64,000 nucleotides of DNA from Clostridium sp. C8-1-8. GTDB lineage: Bacteria > Bacillota > Clostridia > Clostridiales > Clostridiaceae. Location of the stretch: positions 1-64,000 of the forward strand of contig NZ_JAABNO010000027.1 in the NCBI RefSeq assembly GCF_009928445.1. Direction: 5' to 3'. The position numbers and the translations under genes are program-made. The notes under the pieces are model-generated. The model made no database searches, was not told the DNA's origin, and saw only the letters and a program-made list of their open reading frames with translations. Positions 54,109 to 62,023 of this stretch are shown piece by piece (the stretch's first letter is position 1; every line of letters begins with the position of its first letter).

Positions 54109-55149
54109 TTATAGAGTTTGTGAGTAAGCTACTATTAGCTTTAATGTTTCAACAATTGAATCCATATGAGTTCTTTCATAGGCATGGGAGGCGAAAACAC
54201 CAGGGCCTATAAGAGCAGCTCTTATATCCCACCCAGCACCTAGAGCTGCTGAAGCATCTGAACCATAATAAGGGTAAATGTCAATCTTGTAATCTATAGA
54301 TTTATCTTTGCAAACGTCTATGAGCTTCTTTCTTAAATTATAGTCATAAGGACCAGAAGAATCTTTTGCGCATATACATACAGCATACTCAGAGGAATTC
54401 TGTCCAGGACCAGGAGCTCCCATATCTACTGCTATAAACTCTTTTACATGTTCAGGTAAACCTGCTTTAGCGCCATGTCCCACTTCTTCATAAGTAGAGA
54501 TGAAGAAATGCGTATTGTATGGTAGCTTTAAGTTATTCTCAGAAATATACTTTATTGCTGTCAGAAGGATTGCTACGCTTGCTTTATCATCTAAATGTCT
54601 ACTTTTTATAAAGTCTTTTTCTGTTATAGTTGCTCTAGAGTCAAAGCATATAAAATCACCAACATTTATTCCTAAAGCTTCTGTATCTTCTTTTGTAAAT
54701 ACTTTTTCATCTATTATAACTTCCATGTTCTGAGCTGTTCTTTTTAGTTCTCTAGCTTCATCACCACTTATGTGAACCGAAGGTTTTATAGTTTGAATAG
54801 TCCCAGTATATGTTTTGTTATCCAAGGTTTCTATGGTACAGTTTTCGCCATCTATGGAGGTCATCATGAATCCGCCAACTGGTGTGAGTTCTAATGCTCC
54901 ATTGCTTTTTATTTCCTTTACCATTGCTCCTAAGGTATCTATGTGACCAGAAAAAACTCTTTCGTAGTTCTTGTTTTCTCCTTTGAAACTTACTAAAATT
55001 GCACCTTTGTTTGTTAAGGTATATTTAACGTTTAGCTTGTCTAACTCCGAAACTACATATTTCCTAATATTATCAGTATAACCAGTAGGACTAGGTGTAG
55101 ATAATAAATTAATTAAATAATCTTTTATAACATTTCTATCAAAATTCAT
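54109..55149 (-). CDS. M42 family metallopeptidase
   Basis: The 346 residues have the metal ligands of M42/M20-like aminopeptidases: FSGHIDTLGAMV (His, Asp), RHLDDKASVAILL, the catalytic EE in STYEEVGHGAK, AVDMGAPGPGQNSSEYA and a C-terminal His in SHAYERTHMDS. Members are glutamyl or broad aminopeptidases, sometimes misannotated as cellulase M, and form large cytosolic particles. It is monocistronic on the minus strand with GGGGG-type ribosome site before the ATG. Confidence 0.92.
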   Translation of the reverse strand: MNFDRNVIKDYLINLLSTPSPTGYTDNIRKYVVSELDKLNVKYTLTNKGAILVSFKGENKNYERVFSGHIDTLGAMVKEIKSNGALELTPVGGFMMTSIDGENCTIETLDNKTYTGTIQTIKPSVHISGDEARELKRTAQNMEVIIDEKVFTKEDTEALGINVGDFICFDSRATITEKDFIKSRHLDDKASVAILLTAIKYISENNLKLPYNTHFFISTYEEVGHGAKAGLPEHVKEFIAVDMGAPGPGQNSSEYAVCICAKDSSGPYDYNLRKKLIDVCKDKSIDYKIDIYPYYGSDASAALGAGWDIRAALIGPGVFASHAYERTHMDSIVETLKLIVAYSQTL

Positions 55150-55568
55150 TTTATACCCCCAAAAATATTAATATAGTATAAATTATACAACTAAAGATGA
55201 AAAAATAGAAACATACAAAATTAATTAAAAAAATAAAGTGAAATTATATGATAAATTTTGAAAAATGTCGCACTATAGATAATAGGATATTTTTTTGTAA
55301 GTTACTACTAAAAATACGGTTTACAATAAAAGTATATTTATTAATATTTTCTTTTATAGTATAATTAAGAGTACAAAAAAAGTATACCAATCTAATTGTT
55401 AAATACTTTAGAAATAATGACTTCTTAGATTTATGAAGAGTAAACAACTTTAGATGGTTCATCTAGAGATGTACTTATTTTATATCCAATATATTTATAT
55501 TAACTATGATTCATCAGGTCAAGTTGAAGGTAGTAAAGTGTACATCTACATCAAGGAGGAGAAGATAT
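55150..55568. other. Divergent intergenic region
   Basis: This AT-rich stretch separates the minus-strand peptidase from the plus-strand VanW gene. A TATAAT at 55360-55365 could be a plus-strand -10 element. No ORF, repeat or riboswitch is supported here. Confidence 0.4.
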
Positions 55569-57095
55569 ATGAGCAGCAAAGTAAGAAAAACTAAGGCACT
55601 TAAGTGGGTCGTAGCTGGAACAGTAGCTGTAGTTGTAATTGGATTGTCTGGATTTGGTGGATATGCCATGACGGTAAAGAACCAAGTGTCAAAATGGGAC
55701 AATAAAATATACCAAGGCGTTAAGGTTAATGGTGTAGATCTTTCAGGTAAGACTAAAGAAGAAGCAATTAAGCTATTAGAAGATAGTTTTTCAGGAACTA
55801 TAAAGCAAAAGAAGCTTGTTGTTAAAGCTTTAGACCAAAGTTTTGAACTTGACTATTCAAGTCTTAGTCCTCAATTTAATGTTCAAGAAGTTGCAGAAAA
55901 GGCTATAAAAGAAGGAAAAGATTTATCATTATTTAAAAAGAATGATGTAATAAAAAATGGTCTAGGTAAAGATATTCCTTTAGACTTTACATATGACGAT
56001 AGCAAGTTAAAGGCTTTTGAACAACAGATTGAGAGTAAGATAAACAAGGATCCTGTAGATGCTAAGCTTACAATAAGTAATGGAAGTATTAGTGTTACAG
56101 ACGATCAAATAGGGCATAAAATTAAAACCGAAGAACTGGACAAGTTGATTAAAAATAACATAAATGGAAAATTGGAGGCTAATTCTGCGGTTGAGGCACC
56201 TATAGAAGAGACTAAGCCTAAGTATCCTAAGACTGAATTAACTAAAATTGATAGTAAGCTGTCCACTTTTTCAACTAGTTTTGCTACTTCAAATCCAGGA
56301 AGATCAGCAAACGTAACTTTAGCTAGTAGTTTTATAAATGGTAAGCTTTTAATGCCGGGAGACACCTTTAGTTATAATCAGGCTGTTGGAGAAAGAACCA
56401 CTGCAAGAGGTTTTAAAGATGCTGCTATATTCGTAGGCGACAAGGTTGAACAGGGTGTTGGTGGCGGAATATGCCAAGTTTCTACCACATTATATAGAGC
56501 AGCAATGAGAGCTGGTATAAGATCAACAGAAAGATACAATCATTCTATGCCCACAAGCTACTCGCCAGTTGGACTAGATGCTACAGTTTACTGGGGCTCT
56601 TTAGATTATAAGTTTAAGAATACATATAATTTTCCTATATACATAGAATCATACACAAGTAATAAAAATGTATATGTTAATTTTTATGGAAATGCAGCAG
56701 GTATGGGCGGAAAAACTTATGAACTATTTGCTGAAACTTTAGAAAAATATGATCCTACTGTAACCAATGTAAATGATGCTAGCCTTCCAGAAGGTCAAAA
56801 GCAATGGGATAAGAATCCAGTTACTGGATATAAGGTGAAAAGTTATCTTGTAACATATCAAGATGGAAAAGAGATAGCTAGAGACAACATAGCTACTGAT
56901 ATATATCAAAAAGTTAATGGAGTTTTGAGAGTTGGAACCAAGAAAGCAGCTCCAGTTCAGGCGCAACCAGCAGATCAGACACAGCAGGCTCAACAAGCGC
57001 AGCCAACTCAAGCTGCTCCAGTTGCTCCGGCAGCTCCAACTCCAGCGGCTCCTATAGCTCCGGCTCAAGGAACTGCAGCAGGTACTAATCAATAA
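55569..57095 (+). CDS. VanW family protein with peptidoglycan-binding-like repeats
   Basis: The 508 residues have an N-terminal membrane anchor (about 12-35), two PG_binding_4-like regions (about 40-220; GVKVNGVDLSGKTKEEAIKLL is repeated in weaker form), the VanW domain (about 235-375; FSYNQAVGERT, GGGICQVSTTLYRAAM, YNHSMP, YVGLDATVYWG-like) and a tail of about 50 residues rich in Ala, Pro and Gln. ATG 55569 follows AAGGAGGAG; an upstream ATG at 55506 is rejected. It is surface-facing; the biochemical role of VanW is unknown, but the setting is cell-wall related. Confidence 0.88.
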   Translation: MSSKVRKTKALKWVVAGTVAVVVIGLSGFGGYAMTVKNQVSKWDNKIYQGVKVNGVDLSGKTKEEAIKLLEDSFSGTIKQKKLVVKALDQSFELDYSSLSPQFNVQEVAEKAIKEGKDLSLFKKNDVIKNGLGKDIPLDFTYDDSKLKAFEQQIESKINKDPVDAKLTISNGSISVTDDQIGHKIKTEELDKLIKNNINGKLEANSAVEAPIEETKPKYPKTELTKIDSKLSTFSTSFATSNPGRSANVTLASSFINGKLLMPGDTFSYNQAVGERTTARGFKDAAIFVGDKVEQGVGGGICQVSTTLYRAAMRAGIRSTERYNHSMPTSYSPVGLDATVYWGSLDYKFKNTYNFPIYIESYTSNKNVYVNFYGNAAGMGGKTYELFAETLEKYDPTVTNVNDASLPEGQKQWDKNPVTGYKVKSYLVTYQDGKEIARDNIATDIYQKVNGVLRVGTKKAAPVQAQPADQTQQAQQAQPTQAAPVAPAAPTPAAPIAPAQGTAAGTNQ

Positions 57096-57109
57096 TAACA
57101 TCCATACTT

Positions 57110-57142
57110 AAAAAGCCATCCTAATGCAGGGTGGCTTTTTTT
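57110..57142 (+). terminator. Terminator after the VanW gene
   Basis: AAAAGCCATCCT pairs with AGGGTGGCTTTT around AATGC, followed by T residues. Confidence 0.85.
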
Positions 57143-57318
57143 AGTATTTACCAATCACACGTGAAGGAAAGAATTCCACAAAGTATTATGAAAAAGGTTG
57201 TATTTTATATATAGATCTGTAGATAAGTATGTGTAGTTAACTTAAATATTTATCTACATAAAAGAATAAAAAATATATCACCTAACTAATTTTCTATGGA
57301 TAAATAATCTAAAAGGTA

Positions 57319-57347
57319 TTGACATAAATTTAACTATTGCATATAAT
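57319..57347 (+). promoter_or_regulatory. Strong promoter of the thioredoxin operon
   Basis: TTGACA (57319-57324) and TATAAT (57342-57347) are exactly 17 bases apart. Immediately downstream, TTATGC and GCATAA form an imperfect 23-bp palindrome around AAATTAAATT, a possible operator shared with the 58652 promoter. Confidence 0.8.
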
Positions 57348-57401
57348 TTGATTATGCCAAATTAAATTGCATAAAATTAATATTAAGAGGAGAGCGAGAA
57401 T

Positions 57402-57719
57402 ATGATAAGAGAAGTTGTTGACAATAACTTAGAAGAGGCTATGAAGGATTCGAAGAATGTTGTACTAGTGGATTTGTGGGCTACTTGGTGTGAACCATGT
57501 AAGATGATATCACCTATTTTGGATGAACTTTCAGTAGAATTAGAAGGTAAAGTTGAATTCTTAAAAGTTAATGCAGATCAAAATAAAGAATTAGTAAGTA
57601 AATATCAAATATCAGGAATACCTACAATGTTAGTATTTAAGCAAGGAGAGTTAGTTGACACATTAAATGGATTTAATCCTAAGGTTAAACTATTACAAGT
57701 TTTAAATAAGTACATATAA
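57402..57719 (+). CDS. trxA: Thioredoxin
   Basis: The 105 residues have the thioredoxin fold with active site WCEPC (C30 and C33) in place of the usual WCGPC, and the cis-Pro in SGIPTMLVF. It reduces protein disulfides and is itself reduced by the thioredoxin reductase encoded 15 bp downstream. GAGGAGAG precedes the ATG. The Glu at the active site may tune the redox potential. Confidence 0.92.
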   Translation: MIREVVDNNLEEAMKDSKNVVLVDLWATWCEPCKMISPILDELSVELEGKVEFLKVNADQNKELVSKYQISGIPTMLVFKQGELVDTLNGFNPKVKLLQVLNKYI

Positions 57720-57734
57720 GGAAGGTGATTTCAT

Positions 57735-58592
57735 ATGGAAAGATATGATATAGCTATAATTGGAAGCGGCCCAGCTGGTTTATCAAGTGCTATAAATGCT
57801 AAGATAAGAAACAAAAATATTATAATATTTGGAAACAGCAACTTTAGTAATAAATTAATAAAAGCACCTAAAATCAATAATTATTTAGGGATACCTAATG
57901 TTGCTGGAATTGAACTTAAAGAACAATTTCAAAAACATCTACAGCATATGGACATTGAAATTGTAAATGAAAAGATTAACTCAGTTTATGCAATGGGAGA
58001 GTATTTCACTTTATCAGCTAATGAAAAGATGTATGAGGCGACTTCAGTTATAATTACTTCCGGTGTAGAGTTTAGTAAACCTATAAAAGGTGAAGAAGAA
58101 TTACTTGGTAAGGGTGTAGGGTATTGTGCTACTTGTGATGCTCCTCTGTATAAAGACAAAGTAGTTAGTATAATTGGCTATAATAAGGAAGCTGAAGAAG
58201 AGGCTGTTTATGTAAGCGAATTGGCATCAAAAGTCTACTATATACCAATGTATAAGGATGAAGTAGAGTTCAATAGTAGTATAGAAGTAATAAGAAGCAA
58301 ACCTACTGAAATAGTAGGAGGAAAAAAGGTTGAAAAATTGATACTGGCGGAATGTGAAGTTATTACCGATGCAGTATTTATAATAAAGGATAGTGTATCG
58401 CCAAGTCAATTAGTGCCAGGGTTAGAGATGCTAGGAGAACATATAAAAGTTGATATTAATATGAATACTAATATAGAAGGTTGCTTTGCTGCTGGTGATT
58501 GTGTTGGTAAGCCATATCAATATATGAAGGCAGCAGGACAAGGACAGATAGCAGCATTGAATGCGGTTTCATATTTAGATCAAAATAAATAA
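57735..58592 (+). CDS. Thioredoxin reductase-like flavoprotein, probably ferredoxin-dependent (FFTR type)
   Basis: The 285 residues have an FAD site (IAIIGSGPAGLSSAIN), the redox motif YCATCD (C131 and C134) and the second FAD motif GCFAAGDCVG. The NADPH domain lacks the GGGNSA-type and HRRXXFRA motifs: where they should be, the sequence reads IIGYNKEAEEEAVYVS and YYIPMYKDEV. At 285 residues it is also shorter than the usual 310-320. These traits match the clostridial ferredoxin-dependent flavin thioredoxin reductases I know of. It is in one operon with trxA. Confidence 0.85.
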   Translation: MERYDIAIIGSGPAGLSSAINAKIRNKNIIIFGNSNFSNKLIKAPKINNYLGIPNVAGIELKEQFQKHLQHMDIEIVNEKINSVYAMGEYFTLSANEKMYEATSVIITSGVEFSKPIKGEEELLGKGVGYCATCDAPLYKDKVVSIIGYNKEAEEEAVYVSELASKVYYIPMYKDEVEFNSSIEVIRSKPTEIVGGKKVEKLILAECEVITDAVFIIKDSVSPSQLVPGLEMLGEHIKVDINMNTNIEGCFAAGDCVGKPYQYMKAAGQGQIAALNAVSYLDQNK

Positions 58593-58651
58593 TATATGTG
58601 TTAAATATTTATTAATTAATACATATTATTAAATAAATACCTATAAAGGTA

Positions 58652-58680
58652 TTGACATGGAATAAAATACTATATATAAT
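58652..58680 (+). promoter_or_regulatory. Strong promoter of the glutathione peroxidase gene
   Basis: TTGACA (58652-58657) and TATAAT (58675-58680) are 17 bases apart. GGTATTGACAT before and TAAATTAAATTGCA after it closely match the thioredoxin promoter region, pointing to common control. Confidence 0.8.
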
Positions 58681-58752
58681 TAAATTATACTAAATTAAAT
58701 TGCACTCGATTAAATTATATTTAGAAAATATATAAAATAATTATGAAATGAA

Positions 58753-58797
58753 GAGGAGGAAGCTGGTTAATCTTTAGAAGGCTAAAATGATTCCAGC
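58753..58797 (+). promoter_or_regulatory. Ribosome site and hairpin separated from the start codon
   Basis: GAGGAGG (58753-58759) lies 47 bases before the gpx ATG. Between them GCTGG (58762-58766) plus AATC pairs with GATT plus CCAGC (58789-58797), which would bring the site to about 11 bases from the start. No better site is adjacent to the ATG. Confidence 0.45.
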
Positions 58798-58806
58798 GAC
58801 AAAATT

Positions 58807-59352
58807 ATGTCAGTTTATGATTTTAAAGCAAAAACAATTGATGGACAAGAAATATCTTTAGACAAATATGCAGGTAAGGTTTTACTAATAGTTAATACTG
58901 CTAGTAAGTGTGGGTTTACACCTCAATATGAAGGACTTGAAGCACTTTATAAAAAATATAAGGATCAAGGACTTGAAATATTAGGTTTCCCAAGTAACCA
59001 ATTCGCAGGACAAGAACCTGGTGATAATGGTGAAGTTAAGAACTTCTGTCAAATTAATTATGGAGTTTCCTTCCAACTATTTGAGAAAACAAATGTAAGA
59101 GACGAAAACGCTCATCCATTATTCAACTACTTAACTGAGAAAGCTCCTTTCCAAGGATTCAATATGAACCACCCAGTAGGAAAGCCATTATTAGAAGCCT
59201 TAGAAAATAACTTCCCTCAATTCTTAGAAGGAAATTCAGTAAAGTGGAACTTTACAAAGTTCCTAGTAGATAAAGAAGGAAATGTGGTTTCAAGATTTGA
59301 ACCAACTTCTGAGCCATCAGAAATGGCTGAAGCTATCGAAAAATTACTATAA
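58807..59352 (+). CDS. gpx: Glutathione peroxidase family (thiol peroxidase), Cys type
   Basis: The 181 residues have the peroxidatic C35 in NTASKCGFTPQYEGLE, then GFPSNQFAGQEPG, with the catalytic Gln, and WNFTKFLVDKEGNV with the catalytic Trp. A further Cys in VKNFCQINYG may resolve the disulfide, so thioredoxin rather than glutathione is the probable reductant, in keeping with the neighbouring trx operon. The start codon is set by homology because the ribosome site is separated by a hairpin. Confidence 0.92.
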   Translation: MSVYDFKAKTIDGQEISLDKYAGKVLLIVNTASKCGFTPQYEGLEALYKKYKDQGLEILGFPSNQFAGQEPGDNGEVKNFCQINYGVSFQLFEKTNVRDENAHPLFNYLTEKAPFQGFNMNHPVGKPLLEALENNFPQFLEGNSVKWNFTKFLVDKEGNVVSRFEPTSEPSEMAEAIEKLL

Positions 59353-59391
59353 TAAAGAGTTTATTATATAAACATATAAGTATTATGTTAG

Positions 59392-59420
59392 AAGCACACT
59401 TTGTCAAAGTGTGCTTTTTT
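59392..59420 (+). terminator. Terminator after gpx
   Basis: AAGCACACTTT (59392-59402) pairs with AAAGTGTGCTT (59406-59416), followed by T residues. The rest of the gap to 59716 is AT-rich without a gene. Confidence 0.85.
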
Positions 59421-59716
59421 AATGTCTAGAAATCCGCCATGTAAGCTAAGGTTTCTCAGAGTATAATGAAAAAACTGTTCTTCTTCATAGAAGATTAGAA
59501 ATGTGATAATAAATTACTTTTCATAACAATTAAACTGTTAATAAATATTAAGAAAATGTAATATTTTTAATATGTGAAGGAATTGTAATAAATAGATAGA
59601 ATTAGGAGAAGTATGAAAAATGTAGTAGGTATAATATACATGTATTAATTTGAATATTATTATCCTATAATGTTTAATGCAATTATATTATTAAATAGTC
59701 ATTGTTAAAGTATCGC

Positions 59717-59794
59717 GATGAAATTACAAAGTTAGTTAATTAGTTTTAATAGCTAACTCATATATGATCTACTGTATAACCACTTAATTTCATC
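59717..59794 (+). repeat. Diverged family A copy before moxR
   Basis: GATGAAATTACAAAGTTAGT and ACCACTTAATTTCATC are recognisable ends with compensated changes at the tips (GATGAAATT / AATTTCATC). The centre still has CTCATATATGATCT, like CTCATATAGCATCT in the 18504 copy. Confidence 0.6.
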
Positions 59795-59873
59795 CATATT
59801 ATTAACAGGGCTTTAAATATATATTTGCTTAGCACAAAAATATATATATAGAATATAAAAGGGAGTTTAAGGC

Positions 59874-60821
59874 ATGAGAGAAAGAGAAATTATTAGCAAA
59901 GTACTGGATAATCTTAATAAGGTTATAATAGGAAAACAATATGAGATTAATAATATATTAAAAGGAGTAATTGCAAATGGACATATTCTAATAGAGGATG
60001 TTCCTGGCGTAGGTAAAACTACCTTGGTTAAGGCACTAGCAAAGACAATTGACTTAACTTATAGTAGAATTCAATTTACTCCAGATCTTCTTCCTTCTGA
60101 TATAACAGGTATTTCCATATATAATCAAAAGAATATGGAGTTTGAGTTTAAGGAAGGTCCTATATTTTCTAATATAGTATTAGCAGATGAAATCAATAGA
60201 ACATCTCCCAAAACTCAATCAGCGCTACTTGAAGTAATGGAGGAAAATCAGGTTTCAGAGGGAGGTCAAACTCACAGGCTAAAAAGCCCATTTATAGTAA
60301 TGGCAACACAAAATCCAATAGATTACGATGGTACTTTTAGATTGCCAGAGGCTCAGCTTGATAGATTTATAATAAAGGTTTCTTTAGGATATCCATCCTC
60401 TGAGGCTGAGGTGGACATACTAGAAAAATACAGAGAGAAGAGTCCGCTAGAAGATTTAAGTAATGTGGTGACAGCTGAGGATATACTATATCTTCAGGAA
60501 GCAGTAAAAAAAGTAAAGGTAGCAACGGCTGTAAATGAATATATAGTCAGAATCGCAAATAAAACAAGAGAAAGTAACTATATATCTTTAGGAGTAAGTA
60601 CAAGAGCTATATTGTCACTTCAGAAGGTTGCTCAGGCAAGTGCTTTGCTTAATGGAAGAAACTATGTTATTCCGGAGGATGTAAAAGAAAATGCTGCGTT
60701 AGTACTGAGTCATAGAATAATATTGTCTTCAACTGGAAAAGCAAACGGCTATGGGGAAAGGGAGACCATAGAAGATATATTAAGAATGGTAGAAGTGCCA
60801 AGGGTAACTTTCAATGGCTAA
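59874..60821 (+). CDS. MoxR-type AAA ATPase
   Basis: The 315 residues have Walker A EDVPGVGKTTLVKAL near residue 42, Walker B IVLADEINRTSPKTQSALLEVMEE, sensor 1 MATQNPIDYDGTFRLPEAQLDRF and the C-terminal lid. MoxR ATPases act as chaperones for VWA or DUF58 partners. It overlaps the DUF58 gene by 8 bases, the normal MoxR-DUF58-transglutaminase arrangement. A GGGAG site lies 8-10 bases before the ATG. Confidence 0.93.
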   Translation: MREREIISKVLDNLNKVIIGKQYEINNILKGVIANGHILIEDVPGVGKTTLVKALAKTIDLTYSRIQFTPDLLPSDITGISIYNQKNMEFEFKEGPIFSNIVLADEINRTSPKTQSALLEVMEENQVSEGGQTHRLKSPFIVMATQNPIDYDGTFRLPEAQLDRFIIKVSLGYPSSEAEVDILEKYREKSPLEDLSNVVTAEDILYLQEAVKKVKVATAVNEYIVRIANKTRESNYISLGVSTRAILSLQKVAQASALLNGRNYVIPEDVKENAALVLSHRIILSSTGKANGYGERETIEDILRMVEVPRVTFNG

Positions 60822-62022
60822 AATAAGAATAAGTATAAAATATCTAGTACTTTTGATACTTTCTGCTATATTCTTATATGTTCAAGGAGGTAGTCTACCA
60901 CATGTTATTTTCTATATGTTGTTTATAACCTTTTTGATAAGTTTTATTTCAATAGTTATAGCAAGATTTGGCTTAAACATTAGTAATGTTACAACCGCAA
61001 GATTTTATACTTGTGGAGAGAAAGAGTATATTGATACTATGGTTAAAAATAATACGATATTTATTCTCCCTTATTGCAATATAACCAATGAAGGCATAGT
61101 GAAAATTAAGAAAAACTATTCAGGAGATGCTGTAACCTTATCTGTTAATGAGCATCGAATAATATCTGAAGAGCTTATCTACATATGTAGAGGAAAATTT
61201 GATTTAGGAAGCTATGAAGTTGAGCTTAAAGACTTATTTGGAATATTTAGTTTAAGATATAGGATAGAAGGAAAAAAGCAGATAAAGATATTTCCAAGGG
61301 TATATGATGTAAGTGGGATGACTATAAGAGGTTCAGACATTATTGAAAATACACTTTCAGTAGTAACAAGCAAAGAAGATCCTCACTCCACAAAAGATAT
61401 GAGAAAATATAGAGAAGGAGATAGTTTAAAAAGAATAAACTGGAAGGTGAGTGCAAAGCTAAATGATCTATATGTTAGAAACTTTGATACTGTATCCGGT
61501 GAAGAGTTTAATATATTTATTGATATGAATCAAAGCAATTACTTACTTGATCCTTACGGGAAAAATGAAGAGATGCTAATGGACTTTTCAGCCTCTTTGA
61601 TATATTCTTTCCTAAAGAAGAATGTATCAACTAGATTATTTGTAAATAACCTAAAGGAAGAGACTTTAGAAATAGAGAATAAGATAGATTTTGAAAAGTT
61701 CTTGAACTATTTGATTGAACATAAAAGTGAAGGAACAACACCTATAACTAGCTTTATACAAATGCAAAAGCAAAGGCTTTCTTCTATAGCTGGAATGGCC
61801 ATAATAACTCATACCTTATCAGAAAAAATTCTTAGCTTCATGATGGAAAATAAAGAAAGAGGAAATTCCTTTGTTCTATTCTATCTTAAGAGCGAAATAA
61901 ATGAGAATTCTATACTTGCTATGAGTAATCTTGGCATTGTATGCCGTAAGATTGATGAAGAAGTACTTTATGAAGAGGTAGCTGTAAGCATAGAAGAGCT
62001 TATAAAAGGGCAGGTGAGCTAG
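60814..62022 (+). CDS. DUF58 domain protein
   Basis: The 402 residues begin with two membrane helices (about 7-50), an immunoglobulin-like middle part and the DUF58 core with STKDMRKYREGDSLKRINWKVSAK and YVRNFDTVSGEEFNIFIDMN (about residues 190-250), which forms a VWA-like fold. It is coupled to moxR by overlap and followed directly by the transglutaminase-domain gene. Function in the MoxR complex is not defined. Confidence 0.9.
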   Translation: MAKIRISIKYLVLLILSAIFLYVQGGSLPHVIFYMLFITFLISFISIVIARFGLNISNVTTARFYTCGEKEYIDTMVKNNTIFILPYCNITNEGIVKIKKNYSGDAVTLSVNEHRIISEELIYICRGKFDLGSYEVELKDLFGIFSLRYRIEGKKQIKIFPRVYDVSGMTIRGSDIIENTLSVVTSKEDPHSTKDMRKYREGDSLKRINWKVSAKLNDLYVRNFDTVSGEEFNIFIDMNQSNYLLDPYGKNEEMLMDFSASLIYSFLKKNVSTRLFVNNLKEETLEIENKIDFEKFLNYLIEHKSEGTTPITSFIQMQKQRLSSIAGMAIITHTLSEKILSFMMENKERGNSFVLFYLKSEINENSILAMSNLGIVCRKIDEEVLYEEVAVSIEELIKGQVS

Positions 62023-62023
62023 T

